Shown: positions 17,658 to 27,712, counted from the stretch's first letter. The stretch is 64,000 bases of DNA from Pseudomonadota bacterium (GCA_026390555.1 JAPLFS010000072.1:16218-80217), one strand, 5' to 3'. Translations and numbers: made by a program. The notes: generated by a model not told the origin, from the sequence alone.

Positions 17658-18554
17658 TTACTTTAGCTTGGGCTTTGTAACAGGAAACTCCCTCCAGTAC
17701 TCCCCTGTCCCTTTACGCAGAACTGTATCACCCTCCACTATCTCAAATGGCGTGAGGGCTGGCATTGCGCGAAATTTTTCGTAGAGCGGGATAAATGGGC
17801 GTTCGATACACTGCTTAAAGAGCGACTCAAAGCTATCAATCGTAAAATAAGACGCCTGCAGATCATCGATGTAATAGCCGGTTCTCAGAACTCTATCGAT
17901 ATCAAACTGTAGCCAATTAGCCGAAGGGTCGTTGAAGAGATACTTAGCCTCTCCGTACGATGACATAATACCTGCGCCGTATGCTTTAACCTCGCCGTTG
18001 TTTTTTATAAGTCCGAACTCAATAGTATACCAGTTAAGGCGCGCTAAGAACTTTATCCCCTTATGCTCAAGCGCTGCGAGCCCCGCTCTACCGTACTCCT
18101 GCATATAGTTTGCGTAGGCAGGGTTAGAAAGGAGCGGGATGTGTCCAAACACATCATGGAATATATCGGGCTCCTCCAGATAATCGAGTTGCTCGGGGGT
18201 TCTGATAAATGTTCCCGCCGGAAACTGCCGATTTGCTAGCATTGAGAAGAAGGGTTTAGAGGCTATAAGACCGGGAACAGCTAGCACCTCCCACCCCGTT
18301 GCGGCGCGCAGATGTTTATTCATCTGTGCAAAATCTGGAACCGTTTCGGCAACTAGGTGCAGGGTTTTCAAACCCTCAAGATATTCCTCACACACACGTG
18401 CCTTGAGGGTTTCAAGTTGTCGGTTATAGAGGGTCTTCCAGGTATTGTGATCAGCGGCGCTATAGGCGCCCCAATTCTGATCAATAATACACTCCTCTAC
18501 CGTCTGAGCTGTGAGGATTGCATGTCCCTTATCATCTTCCATAGAAGGCTCCAT
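17658..18554 (-). CDS. phhA: Phenylalanine 4-monooxygenase
   Basis: 298 aa, the usual size for the bacterial enzyme. The non-heme iron ligands are visible: H133 and H138 in FHDVFGHIPLL and E179 in WYTIEFGL. The pterin/substrate region FPAGTFIRTPEQLDYLEEPD and GAGIMSSYGEAKYLF are also present. It hydroxylates phenylalanine to tyrosine with O2 and a tetrahydropterin in the cytoplasm, the first step of aerobic Phe degradation or a Tyr supply route. There is no regulatory ACT domain and no pterin-recycling phhB next to it. Its ATG is the only sensible start before the conserved core. Confidence 0.95.
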   Translation of the reverse strand: MEPSMEDDKGHAILTAQTVEECIIDQNWGAYSAADHNTWKTLYNRQLETLKARVCEEYLEGLKTLHLVAETVPDFAQMNKHLRAATGWEVLAVPGLIASKPFFSMLANRQFPAGTFIRTPEQLDYLEEPDIFHDVFGHIPLLSNPAYANYMQEYGRAGLAALEHKGIKFLARLNWYTIEFGLIKNNGEVKAYGAGIMSSYGEAKYLFNDPSANWLQFDIDRVLRTGYYIDDLQASYFTIDSFESLFKQCIERPFIPLYEKFRAMPALTPFEIVEGDTVLRKGTGEYWREFPVTKPKLK

Positions 18555-18656
18555 AAAAAACTGAAGAGCTGCTAGTGCTCTCTGCTACCGCAATAATAGC
18601 GATAACGTATAGGAGCTATTATGCGCTCCTTTAAGCACCCTCGCATAGGATTTCTT

Positions 18657-19673
18657 CTATCCTGGTGGTATCGGAGCTTCCCCCCGATCCTCGGCCGCAT
18701 TCCTTAGCTCACCAAGGCTTAAGTCATGAATGGCTAGTAGCCAGAACCCTATGCCGATAAAGAGCAGGTAGGTCAGCATATGCACTACTATAGAGTACGT
18801 AGTGGCCGCAGCCGGGGGGAAGGTAAAAAATGAGCAGGCTGCCACGCACCCCACCTGAAATACCCCCAGGAATCCAGGTGCCGAGGGAAAGGCGATCGCA
18901 AGCGCAACGAAGACCCCTAACGTTACGCTTAGAAGGAAGGAGTGGTCGTAGGGGAAGATAAAGAGCAGGCTATAGAACTGCAGGCAGGCGAAGAGCCACA
19001 CGACCCCCGTTAAGACTACTATCGTTAACAGGCGCATCGGGGTCTTAATAACGGCAGCCCCTTCGATCAGGTCCCCCGCAAACCGTACGATCAGGCTAGC
19101 TAGCCGCTGCGGTAAGGGCTTAGTGAAGAGGATAACACTACTACGAATAAAGCTAGGAAATAGGCAGCCACAGATTAGAAAGAGCAACAGGCATCCGCTC
19201 AGTGCTCCAAGCGAGTACGCGCCCCAGTTCACCCACTCTGGCACAGCCGGCAACATCGGTACTATTATTGCAAACGCTATTAGCACCGCGGCAAGATCAA
19301 AGAACCTCTCGATTACAACCGATATAAACGCCGATGCGAAGCTGTATTCAGACCAGCGCGAAAGGATCATGGGGCGGATAAATTCACCCAACCGAAATGG
19401 CAACAAAAAGGTAGCAAGGTTACCGAGGATCATAGAGTCAAAGAGCTTGCGCAGAGATGGGCGCTCACCCTGCGGCTCCGGCAGAAGGTACCTCCAACGT
19501 AGAGACCTAAAGAAGAAATGAGCGCCAAAGCAGGCCAGAAATGGCAGCACCGGCCACCACTGTATCTGAGAGAAGCTCTCTGAAAGCTCCGTCAGCTTGA
19601 CATCCCGAAAGGCGATATACATCGCCACTGCACTGATTAGGCAGCCGATACCAAGCTGTAACACCTTCTTCAT
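18657..19673 (-). CDS. Flippase-like (LPG synthase TM-region / UPF0104) membrane protein
   Basis: 338 aa with about eight hydrophobic segments. Typical features of the lysylphosphatidylglycerol-synthase transmembrane family are FRSLRWRYLLP, the DSMILGNLATFLLPFRLGEF motif with RPMILSR (about residues 80-107), and a late AIAFPSAPGFLGVFQVGC segment. These proteins are inner-membrane and often associated with lipid or glycolipid transfer; a precise substrate cannot be given. It lies 82 bases downstream of hemH and about 100 upstream of phhA, all on the minus strand. Confidence 0.82.
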   Translation of the reverse strand: MKKVLQLGIGCLISAVAMYIAFRDVKLTELSESFSQIQWWPVLPFLACFGAHFFFRSLRWRYLLPEPQGERPSLRKLFDSMILGNLATFLLPFRLGEFIRPMILSRWSEYSFASAFISVVIERFFDLAAVLIAFAIIVPMLPAVPEWVNWGAYSLGALSGCLLLFLICGCLFPSFIRSSVILFTKPLPQRLASLIVRFAGDLIEGAAVIKTPMRLLTIVVLTGVVWLFACLQFYSLLFIFPYDHSFLLSVTLGVFVALAIAFPSAPGFLGVFQVGCVAACSFFTFPPAAATTYSIVVHMLTYLLFIGIGFWLLAIHDLSLGELRNAAEDRGEAPIPPG

Positions 19674-19755
19674 AGAAACCCCTGCTATAAATGCAACACC
19701 GACGATTATCCTAGCGTGCTTGAGATCGGGGTGAAAGGTATCAATGTAACGGGCG

Positions 19756-20832
19756 TTAACTCTTTAGAGGGCACCGAATAACGCAGTCAGAAGCATTTCT
19801 ACAGCCCCCAACCAGCCAGCTTCCTAGCTCCTCCTTGATAATCTCGGTCATTCCGTCCAGCCAAGCCGGATGATCATTTAAGCACTGAATAAGTGAGAGC
19901 TCCTCACCTCCAGCCTCAGTAAACTGCTCATGCCCCTCGTGTCCCAACTCATCTAAAGTCTCAAGACAATCCGCAGTAAAGCCCGGAGCTACAACAGCGA
20001 TGCGCTTAATTCCGCTCTTCCCAAGCTCTTCGAATGTCACATCTGTATAGGGGGTCAACCACGGCTCGCTCCCAAAGCGAGATTGAAATGTATGAACAAC
20101 CTGCTCTCGGTCTAGTTTAAGCTTAGGGATGAGTGCCGCCGTTGTCTCAACACAGTGACAACAATACTGATCACCCTTATTAACATAGCTACGTGGGATG
20201 CCGTGATATGAAAGTACTAAGCGCTCAGGCTTATGTGGCAGGGCAGCGATATGCTCGTTAATAATCGTGGCCCAGGCTTCTATATAGCTTGGATGCGCAT
20301 AGTATGGCTCTGCAACGCGTAGCGTTGGAACCCAGCGCCGCTTAAGTAGGTGCAAAAAAACAGCATCGTAGGTAGAGGCGCTAGTAGTAGCTGAGTATTG
20401 CGGATACATCGGGAAAAGGAGGATCTTAGAGCATCCTTTTGCGATTAACTTATCTATCGCGCTCTCAAGGCTAGGCGAGCCGTAGCGCATACCAAACTCA
20501 ACATCTATATTTTTGGAGACTAGTAAAAGCCGTTTCGCAACTCCCTCAGCTTGGCTCTTTGTTATTAGCAGCAGAGGCGATCCATCCTTACGCCAGATAC
20601 GCTTATAAAGACGCGCAGAGCGCCGTGGTCTGGTTACAAGAATAATGAAATTGAGTAGAATCCACCAGACTATCCGATTGATCTCAATAACCCGTCGGTC
20701 TGAGAGAAACTGTTTCAGATATCGGCGTACTTTAGCAGGAGTCGGCGCATCCGGAGTGCCTAACTGCGCAATCAACACCCCGATCCTGTCCTTCGAACCC
20801 TTACATCCAAACTCAGCTGCGTTCTTATCCAT
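19756..20832 (-). CDS. hemH: Ferrochelatase
   Basis: 358 aa from the ATG at 20832; another in-frame ATG lies six bases upstream at 20838. The frame stays open further up, but that part overlaps hemG and is unlike the family. Family motifs: VLIAQLGTPDAPTPAKVRRY at the N-terminus, MYPQYSATTSAST, the catalytic-His block LSYHGIPRSYVNKGDQY, and the Glu block ECLETLDELG-like VAPGFTADCLETLDELGHEG. It inserts Fe2+ into protoporphyrin IX, the last step of heme synthesis. The start overlaps the end of hemG by a few bases, implying translational coupling. Confidence 0.95.
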   Translation of the reverse strand: MDKNAAEFGCKGSKDRIGVLIAQLGTPDAPTPAKVRRYLKQFLSDRRVIEINRIVWWILLNFIILVTRPRRSARLYKRIWRKDGSPLLLITKSQAEGVAKRLLLVSKNIDVEFGMRYGSPSLESAIDKLIAKGCSKILLFPMYPQYSATTSASTYDAVFLHLLKRRWVPTLRVAEPYYAHPSYIEAWATIINEHIAALPHKPERLVLSYHGIPRSYVNKGDQYCCHCVETTAALIPKLKLDREQVVHTFQSRFGSEPWLTPYTDVTFEELGKSGIKRIAVVAPGFTADCLETLDELGHEGHEQFTEAGGEELSLIQCLNDHPAWLDGMTEIIKEELGSWLVGGCRNASDCVIRCPLKS

Positions 20833-22156
20833 ATGCATTAACCTGCGCCCGTATAATCGCCTCACGCGAGATCTTAATTCTATCCGATACCCCAACACCT
20901 CCCCGATCAACTCCGGCAAAGACAAGCCCCGGCCTTCGGCCTTCGCACTCATTAATTGCGGAAACAATCCGATGATGCCCAACTACTAGTTGGGGAATAG
21001 CGCGCTCCCAGGTGTATGAGCCGAGCCACTGTATTCCCCCTATCTTTAAAAGCTCCTGCAATAGGCGTGGGAGTACCTCCCTTAGCCTAGCTTCATCTGG
21101 GCTACCCTCTCCAGCCTGTGCTCCACCAAGCATTACGGTCATGATATGCTTATCAGCTGGAGCCACGTGAGGGAATATCTGAGAATTAAACATCACCCCC
21201 AATAGGTTCTCTGGCATTGCGCCAGGAAAAAGAACTCCAAAGGCGTCCCTTAAAAGTGGCTCCCGACGATCGACCGCAAGGTGCACAACCGTCAATCCAG
21301 CGAACTGCATGCCTGCCAGCATCTGAGCTAAGCTTGGCTCAAGCTCCTGAACCATGGAAGCGCTCGCCCTACCCGCGGTCGTTACGATACACTGCTTAAC
21401 CTCGAAGCTAGATCCAGCGCTACAGCGAAGCTCGAACCCCCCACTACTTGCAAGGAGTATCTTAAGTACTCGCTCAGAGCAGAGCTCAATTTTACCACTA
21501 AGTGCGGCAGCAATCGCATCGGTTAAACGCTGAATACCCCCCTTGATCACCATAATGGCTGGCTTCTTTACTTTTGAGCGGCTGCGCATATACCCAAGCA
21601 TCGAACGCCCCTCGACCGCCGCACTCCATAAGCCGGGGAAGATTGAGCGCGCACTAAGCTGCTCTACATCTCCGCCGTAGATCCCCTTAAGAACCGGATC
21701 TAGTAAGCACTTAGTAGAGTCTTCGCCAAGCAGTGGTGCAAAAAAACGGAGCACCGATAGGTCATCACTAGCTGGTTTTAGTAGCGCCGACCTTAGTAGC
21801 CTAAGGGGCAACTTAAGCTTCGTAGCACAGGAGAAAAGTGGAGTTGTAATCAGTTCGCTCAGCCCACTTGGAACCTTAACCGGTTTATTACGAAACCAGA
21901 CATACTGTCCGTATGGAGTAACGCTCGGATATCGCACCTCGCTAGAGAGCTTAAGCTCATCGAGTAATTGCGTGATATCGGGACGCTCTACCAGAACGTT
22001 GGGCCCCTGTTCGCATGTGAATCCATCCTGGGGCGCTGAGCGAATCATGCCCCCTAGCTGTCCAGGCTCAATCAAGACCGGACGCTCGCCGCTCTTTACC
22101 AGCTCATACGCTGCTACAAGCCCTGCTATGCCCCCACCTATAACAGCTATCTTCAT
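20825..22156 (-). CDS. hemG: Oxygen-dependent protoporphyrinogen oxidase (HemY/PgoX type)
   Basis: 443 aa. FAD-binding N-terminus KIAVIGGGIAGLVAAYEL followed by the GGMIRS motif, with a middle KGGIQRLTDAIAAAL block and a C-terminal FAGVDRGGVGVSDRI flavin block. It oxidises protoporphyrinogen IX to protoporphyrin IX with O2, directly feeding hemH, whose start overlaps this gene's end. The coproporphyrinogen-oxidase activity of Gram-positive relatives cannot be excluded by eye, but the neighbouring ferrochelatase and Gram-negative setting favour the protoporphyrin route. It follows serA by 12 bases. Confidence 0.93.
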   Translation of the reverse strand: MKIAVIGGGIAGLVAAYELVKSGERPVLIEPGQLGGMIRSAPQDGFTCEQGPNVLVERPDITQLLDELKLSSEVRYPSVTPYGQYVWFRNKPVKVPSGLSELITTPLFSCATKLKLPLRLLRSALLKPASDDLSVLRFFAPLLGEDSTKCLLDPVLKGIYGGDVEQLSARSIFPGLWSAAVEGRSMLGYMRSRSKVKKPAIMVIKGGIQRLTDAIAAALSGKIELCSERVLKILLASSGGFELRCSAGSSFEVKQCIVTTAGRASASMVQELEPSLAQMLAGMQFAGLTVVHLAVDRREPLLRDAFGVLFPGAMPENLLGVMFNSQIFPHVAPADKHIMTVMLGGAQAGEGSPDEARLREVLPRLLQELLKIGGIQWLGSYTWERAIPQLVVGHHRIVSAINECEGRRPGLVFAGVDRGGVGVSDRIKISREAIIRAQVNAYG

Positions 22157-22168
22157 CTTACTGTCCAG

Positions 22169-23407
22169 CTAAAAAAGGATCCTTGTTCTGATACTCGTGT
22201 CGAGCTCCTCTATCGTGTTTTTTATCCCCTCCGATAGCCCGTTATCAACGTCAATTATTAGGTACCCAACATCTCCCTGTGTGCTTAGGAACTGCGCGCG
22301 AATATTTGCGCCAGCAGCCGCGATAATTGAGTTAATCGAGCTCAAAACGCCGGGAACGTTCTTATGAATATTAAGGATACGGTGACTATCACGCACTATT
22401 GGCAACTCAACCTGCGGAAAATTAACCGCTCCGGTCGTACTGCCGGTCTCAATGAACTTGATCAATGTGTTGCCAACCTCTAGCCCAATATTACGTTGGG
22501 CCTCAAGGGTGCTTCCCCCGATATGCGGTGTCAGAATTACGTTATCCATTCCGGATAGTGCACACTGAAAGGGCTCGTCGTTGGTTTTCGGCTCCTCTGG
22601 AAAAACATCGATAGCAGCCCCTGCCAACTGACCACTTAAAAGTGCTGCCCGTACCGCTTCAAGATCTACTATGCGACCACGACTTAAGTTAAGTAGGAAT
22701 GCACCGTGCTTCATCTGCTCGATCTGGCGCGCGCCGATCATACCCCTAGTCTCGGCTGTATCCGGAACGTGTAGGGTGACGAAGTCAGAGAGTTTTAACA
22801 GATCCTCAAGGGTGGCAACCGGGGTCGCATTGCCGAGCGGAAGTTTATTCAGCACATCGAAGAAGTAGACCTTCATCCCGAACGCTTCGGCCAGAAGTCC
22901 GACCTGTGGGCCGATATGTCCATAGCCTATAATGCCGATACTCTTATTGCGAACCTCGACACACCTATCAGCCGACTTATCCCAGCTCCCCTTATGCATG
23001 AGCTGACTTTTGTGGACTGCGCGACGGGCGAGCATCACCACCTCTGCCAGAGTAAGTTCAGCAACGCTACGGGTATTGCTAAACGGGGCGTTGAAAACCG
23101 GAACCCCGTGCAACGCCGCCTTACTTAAATCAACCTGATCGGTGCCGATACAGAAGCACCCGATTGAGAGCAGGTTCTTGGCCTGCGCCAAAACCTTGCT
23201 ACTTACCTCGGTCTTAGAGCGGATGCCGAGCACATGCACCCCTGCGATCGCCTCGCACAACTCCTGCTCTCCAAGCGCGCCTTTAATTAGCTCAGGTTGG
23301 TAACCGGCCTGAGAAAGCCTATCAACACAGGCCTGGTGTACCCCTTCAAGGAGTAGGATCTTCATCTTTTCGCGTGGGAATGAATACTGCTTTTGGGTAT
23401 TTTGCAT
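22169..23407 (-). CDS. serA: D-3-phosphoglycerate dehydrogenase
   Basis: 412 aa from the ATG at 23407, matching the E. coli-type enzyme. The frame extends to a TTG at 23440, and another ATG at 23365 is possible. Motifs: LLLEGVHQACVDRL; GCFCIGTDQVDL; NAD fold IGIIGYGHIGPQVG; LLNLSRGRIVD; catalytic region VILTPHIGGSTLEAQRNIG; and a C-terminal ACT domain (NVPGVLSSINSIIAAAGANI) that usually binds serine for feedback control. It oxidises 3-phosphoglycerate at the entry to serine synthesis. It lies 12 bases before hemG. Repeat family A copy 1 starts 46 bases upstream of the start codon, so its promoter is near or inside the repeat. Confidence 0.96.
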   Translation of the reverse strand: MQNTQKQYSFPREKMKILLLEGVHQACVDRLSQAGYQPELIKGALGEQELCEAIAGVHVLGIRSKTEVSSKVLAQAKNLLSIGCFCIGTDQVDLSKAALHGVPVFNAPFSNTRSVAELTLAEVVMLARRAVHKSQLMHKGSWDKSADRCVEVRNKSIGIIGYGHIGPQVGLLAEAFGMKVYFFDVLNKLPLGNATPVATLEDLLKLSDFVTLHVPDTAETRGMIGARQIEQMKHGAFLLNLSRGRIVDLEAVRAALLSGQLAGAAIDVFPEEPKTNDEPFQCALSGMDNVILTPHIGGSTLEAQRNIGLEVGNTLIKFIETGSTTGAVNFPQVELPIVRDSHRILNIHKNVPGVLSSINSIIAAAGANIRAQFLSTQGDVGYLIIDVDNGLSEGIKNTIEELDTSIRTRILF

Positions 23408-23452
23408 AGAGCTATGGTATAGCGAGAAAGGAGAAAACAAAAGGGAGTTTGC

Positions 23453-23655
23453 AACTATTAACCCGATCAGATCCGTGTGCGTTAGCCCCTATCAAGGGGC
23501 GAGTTTGCGGAGCAAACTGGGGTGGGAATACTAAGTATTCACCCCTAAAATAAGCGTCCCCGATCAGGGGACGTCAAGAAAGATGTTTCGTTAGGACTGA
23601 TCGCAAGATCGAATCTTTTTAAACACCGACAAGTTTATACTGGGGTGAATAGTTA
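23453..23655 (+). repeat. Repeat family A, copy 1 (multi-hairpin, MITE-like)
   Basis: About 203 bases, matched by 38203-38406 and 55805-56007 in the same orientation. The left end AACTATTAACCC and right end GGGGTGAATAGTTA are imperfect terminal inverted repeats. The 45-base core 23480-23524 is identical to copy 2 and contains hairpins GCCCC/GGGGC and AGTTTGC/GCAAACT. Later come CGTCCCC/GGGGACG and a CGATC-like stem capped by GCAA. It lies between the divergent serA and SNF2 genes. The remaining 155 bases of the gap (23656-23810) show no gene or obvious signal. Confidence 0.85.
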
Positions 23656-23810
23656 CGGGAGTTTAGGATGTTATGGTGTTGAATTATGTCAGTTTTAAAG
23701 GCCCGGCCTTAGATCCCTTGCTTTAACCGCTCAATCGATCGGGGGCAAGTTTAAAAAAAGCAACCTCCCACCCCCTGCCTTAATTAAGTAGAGTGTGATA
23801 CCTTACTCCG

Positions 23811-26800
23811 ATGATCGGGACCCCAACTGCAGCCAAATCTAAGATCCTTACTCACCTGCGTAAACTTGCTCCATTTTCGGTCGTTGAGCGCGGCGTCGGA
23901 TTCGCCACTAACGATAACGTTAGTGAGTGTAGTTATGCGGGCCATACGGTCACCGGACATGTCCGCGAGGACGAGGTTACAACCCATTCAGTTCAACTCG
24001 TTGTTCTATCCTCACATGATATAGAGGCCTCCTGCTCCTGCTCTACCGCTACGGATATGCAGGAGCAGTGGTGCGCACACGCCGTAGCGCTCCTCTGGCG
24101 CGCAGCGGAGCTTGAGTTCTTTGAGCCGCGCGGCGGATTCGGAGAACGAGAGTCCACCTTTCGTGCTAACTCCAGCTCTCCGCTCGAGGTAGCCAACGCG
24201 ATCCGAGATATTCAATCAATCAGCACCGAACAGGGCAGCTGGGATAGTTCAGGTGCCACAACCTCAAGCTACGCACCAAGCGTATCGATTCTACTAGATC
24301 TCTCCAGTGATCGACTCGGCATAAAGATTTTCTTTGATGAGGTAGAGCAGGAGCCTACGATTTTTGATGGATTCCGCACCGTTTCAAGCCGTGCGCTCGA
24401 TAACATCCTCCTCCAGGTACTCGAAGATGAGGGCTCCTGGGATGATGCCAGCCATATCTGGTATATCAATTCCAGTAAGGGTATTGAGTTGGTGCTGGGC
24501 CTAATAGAGGAGTACGAGACCGTGCTTTCTGTTGGCGATTCGCAGCCAATTACCCTATCGCATGATCCGATCGGCGCAAAACTACTCCTCACCTGGCAAC
24601 CTGGCGCACTTGAGCTAAGAATGAAGTGGGTGATTGGTTCAGATGATAAACGGCTAGAGATTCAACGCACACAGGAGGTCTTCGGTACTGGTCCATTCTG
24701 GACGATGATTAAGCACAGGATCTATCGCCTGACGCCGCAGGCCGCGCGTATCGCCTCTATCTTCGATGGCTCGCGCTCACTCACTGTGCCACGTGCACAG
24801 GTTGGACCGGTGCTTGAGGCTCTTAATGACTCTGAGATTCGTAATGAGGCGCTACTTGAGGTTTCAAATCCAGAGTTGCAGCCGGCCGCGGAGATTAAGA
24901 CCCCTGTTCCGATGCTGCAGTTAGAGCGTAGAGACAACGCCTCGGATCACTTCACATCGAATCGCCAAGTAGAGCTGATAGCTACGCTAGATTTTGAATA
25001 TCCCACCGCACAGGCAGGCTCGAACGTAGTGTTCCTGCGCGATCGTGACTTTGAAAACGAAGCTACCGCCGCCCTACATACCATAGGATTTTCTAGCACT
25101 AACGAGAAACGCCGCTATGCACTTACTGGCGATGCCGCGCTCGATTTTATTCATGATGGCAATGAGAAGCTCACCAACCCGTGGAAAATTAACGGCATAG
25201 ATGCAATTCGCAAGGGCATGCGTTTCTCGGAGCTTAACATTGCTATTGCGCTTGCGAGCAACACCAAGGGGGGTGCGGATACCAACGATGAGGATCTCTC
25301 TAGTACGCGCCGTCCTGGTGCTATCGATTGGTTCGATTGTCACGTCTCCGTTCTGCAAAACAATTCTAACCTCCCACTTTCTGCGCTCTTCAAGAACACC
25401 CGTGGGGATAACGATCGCTGGACACGCCTCGACAGTGGAGCATATGCACGAGTTCCTGGTGGCAGCATTGCCCAGCTAAGAACGATCCTAGGTATGGTCG
25501 ATCCGAACTGCCGCGTTAGTAACACCATTAAAACCCAGCTATCATTGGCTCAGGCTATCAGCCTCAGCCGTATCAACGACAACGGATTCGCCGTCTCGCT
25601 CGACAAGCGCCTAGCAGCATTAAGCGCCAAGCTATCCTCCTTTGCAGAGATTAAACCGGTCAAGGCGACCAAGGGCTTTATCGGCGAATTGCGAAACTAT
25701 CAGGAGGATGGCATTAGCTGGCTTAACTTCCTGCATGAGTTTGAACTGGGCGGCATCCTGGCCGATGAGATGGGACTCGGTAAGACCGTTCAGGCGCTGG
25801 CCTTCTTCCAAATGTTGCGTGATAAACGGGGCAAAAAGGAAGCTAAAAAACCGATCTTAATAGTTGCTCCAACCTCGGTTATTACAAACTGGACCTACGA
25901 GATTCGTCGCTTTACACCCGGCATGAAGTCCATAATGCTGCATGGCCCGGGGCGCAAAGTACTCTTTGATCAGGTACCAGATGCCGATTTCGTCCTGACC
26001 TCTTATGCGCTCTTACGACTCGATAGATACGAGTTGGAGCGCTTTGAGTTCTCATACCTCGTTCTTGATGAGGCCCAAAATATTAAGAATCCTCAGGCAA
26101 CCACCACAAAAGCTGCTAAAGCTATCCGTGCTCGCCGCCGCCTCGCCATAACTGGCACCCCGACTGAGAACAGGCCGATGGAGCTCTGGTCCATTATGGA
26201 CTTTCTTATGCCGGGATACCTCGGATCAGCAGAATTCTTCCGTTCGAATATCGAGCGCCCGATCCTTGAAGGCGGCAACTCCACACAGGTTGCTCAGATG
26301 CTTAATGCAAAGACCAGGCCCTTTATCCTGCGTCGCCTCAAAGCCGACGTAGAGAAGGAGCTGCCAGCCAAGATCGAGTCGGTACTGCACGTCGATATGA
26401 CGCCGAGCCAACGCACGATGTACAACCAGATCCTGAATGAAGTACGTCCGAAGGTTTTTGAAGCTATTAAGAAAAAAGGTATTCAGGGTGCGAGCATCTC
26501 AATCCTTGCGGCTTTGCTGCGCTTACGTCAGGTGTGCAACCATCCGAACTCTATCGAGGCCTTTAGTGACCTACAGGGCTACGACTCAGGTAAGTTCAAT
26601 CTACTGAAGGACCTGACCCAAGAGGCGCTCGACTCTGGCAGAAAGATCCTACTCTTCAGTCAGTTCCGTGGCATGTTATCGATTATACGGGGCTGGCTCG
26701 ACGAGATCGGCACGGAGTACCTCTACCTAGATGGCGCTACACGCAACCGCCAAGATCTAATCGATCGCTTCTCACAGGACGATAAGGTGCGCCTCTTCCT

Positions 26801-27113
26801 AATTAGCCTTAAAGCTGGCGGTTCAGGTCTTAATCTTATGGCGGCAGATACCGTTATTATCTACGATCCGTGGTGGAACCCTGCTGTTGAGAGCCAAGCC
26901 GTTGACCGTGCTCACCGCATCGGGCAGAGCAAGACGGTCTCAGTCTATCGCTTAGTGACCGAGGAGTCGGTCGAGCAGAAGATCATGACCCTTAAGGCTA
27001 AGAAATCGAAATTGGTTGACGCCCTTATCAATGAGAACGGGCTATCAACTGCAAATCTCTCAAAGATGGATCTTGAAAGCCTCTTTAGCCCACTCCCTGA
27101 TGCTAGTAGTTAA
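23811..27113 (+). CDS. SWIM zinc-finger SNF2-family DNA helicase/ATPase
   Basis: 1100 aa. A SWIM finger near residues 65-90 (EASCSCSTA... QWCAHAV, the C-x-C...C-x-H pattern) is followed by a long middle region. The SNF2 motor follows: motif I GILADEMGLGKTVQAL near 645, motif II LDEAQNIKNP near 750, ITGTPTENRPMELW, and motifs V-VI SLKAGGSGLNLMAADTVII and QAVDRAHRIGQSKTVSVYRL near 1000-1050. It uses ATP to translocate on double-stranded DNA; the bacterial role is probably transcription or repair linked. It is monocistronic. No Shine-Dalgarno is seen at ATG 23811. Confidence 0.93.
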   Translation: MIGTPTAAKSKILTHLRKLAPFSVVERGVGFATNDNVSECSYAGHTVTGHVREDEVTTHSVQLVVLSSHDIEASCSCSTATDMQEQWCAHAVALLWRAAELEFFEPRGGFGERESTFRANSSSPLEVANAIRDIQSISTEQGSWDSSGATTSSYAPSVSILLDLSSDRLGIKIFFDEVEQEPTIFDGFRTVSSRALDNILLQVLEDEGSWDDASHIWYINSSKGIELVLGLIEEYETVLSVGDSQPITLSHDPIGAKLLLTWQPGALELRMKWVIGSDDKRLEIQRTQEVFGTGPFWTMIKHRIYRLTPQAARIASIFDGSRSLTVPRAQVGPVLEALNDSEIRNEALLEVSNPELQPAAEIKTPVPMLQLERRDNASDHFTSNRQVELIATLDFEYPTAQAGSNVVFLRDRDFENEATAALHTIGFSSTNEKRRYALTGDAALDFIHDGNEKLTNPWKINGIDAIRKGMRFSELNIAIALASNTKGGADTNDEDLSSTRRPGAIDWFDCHVSVLQNNSNLPLSALFKNTRGDNDRWTRLDSGAYARVPGGSIAQLRTILGMVDPNCRVSNTIKTQLSLAQAISLSRINDNGFAVSLDKRLAALSAKLSSFAEIKPVKATKGFIGELRNYQEDGISWLNFLHEFELGGILADEMGLGKTVQALAFFQMLRDKRGKKEAKKPILIVAPTSVITNWTYEIRRFTPGMKSIMLHGPGRKVLFDQVPDADFVLTSYALLRLDRYELERFEFSYLVLDEAQNIKNPQATTTKAAKAIRARRRLAITGTPTENRPMELWSIMDFLMPGYLGSAEFFRSNIERPILEGGNSTQVAQMLNAKTRPFILRRLKADVEKELPAKIESVLHVDMTPSQRTMYNQILNEVRPKVFEAIKKKGIQGASISILAALLRLRQVCNHPNSIEAFSDLQGYDSGKFNLLKDLTQEALDSGRKILLFSQFRGMLSIIRGWLDEIGTEYLYLDGATRNRQDLIDRFSQDDKVRLFLISLKAGGSGLNLMAADTVIIYDPWWNPAVESQAVDRAHRIGQSKTVSVYRLVTEESVEQKIMTLKAKKSKLVDALINENGLSTANLSKMDLESLFSPLPDASS

Positions 27114-27379
27114 GAAGTTATTTTCGTAACATATTGAATCTTCTCTACCCACTAGGTGCGTCTTAGTAGATAGCGAGCGTGTGCTGGTTAGAGCTGCTGT
27201 TTGTTTTTAGATGCTGCTTATATACTACAAGATACTGCCAATTGGTCGGTATTTAGTCCACACTTGCTGTTTTTTATGGTACATAGGCAACTGGATACTG
27301 GTGCTTAGCTGTAACCTCTTGTCATCATTTAGTAACTAGGTTAATTGACCTTCGATCATACCTGGATGGAGCTTCTATT

Positions 27380-27712
27380 ATGGGTAACTCACGCTATTGT
27401 TTAACTAAGGCTGACCTTGCTGATTCTATCTATGCCGCTATCGACATAGATAAGCAGAAGGCTGCTCAGGTAGTTGAAGACTACATTGAGCTGATCAAGG
27501 AGGCGCTCGACAAGGATGCTAAGGTGATGCTTTCAGGCTTCGGATGTTACGAAGTTAAGGCTAAGCCGGCTCGCCGCGGTCGCAATCCGCAAACACGCGA
27601 GACGATCATCCTGCGTGCTCGTCGGGTAGTTAAGTTCAAGCCCAGCCAACTCCTGCGCCGCGCTATTAACGGAGAGACCATCTCTGAGGACGAGATCGAT
27701 AAGGAGTATTAA
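27380..27712 (+). CDS. IHF/HU-family DNA-binding protein (IHF alpha-like)
   Basis: 110 aa. Starts with LTKADLADSIYAAIDIDKQK and continues with KVMLSGFGCYEVKAKPARRG and RNPQTRETIILRARRVVKFK. The Pro in the beta arm that intercalates DNA and the Phe-Gly turn are kept. The GRNPQT(R/G) arm and FKPSQLL end resemble IHF alpha more than HU, but the two are close. It bends DNA as a dimer. The ATG at 27380 has GGATGGAG upstream. The 266-base gap before it is AT-rich and probably holds its own promoter, which I cannot place firmly. Confidence 0.88.
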   Translation: MGNSRYCLTKADLADSIYAAIDIDKQKAAQVVEDYIELIKEALDKDAKVMLSGFGCYEVKAKPARRGRNPQTRETIILRARRVVKFKPSQLLRRAINGETISEDEIDKEY

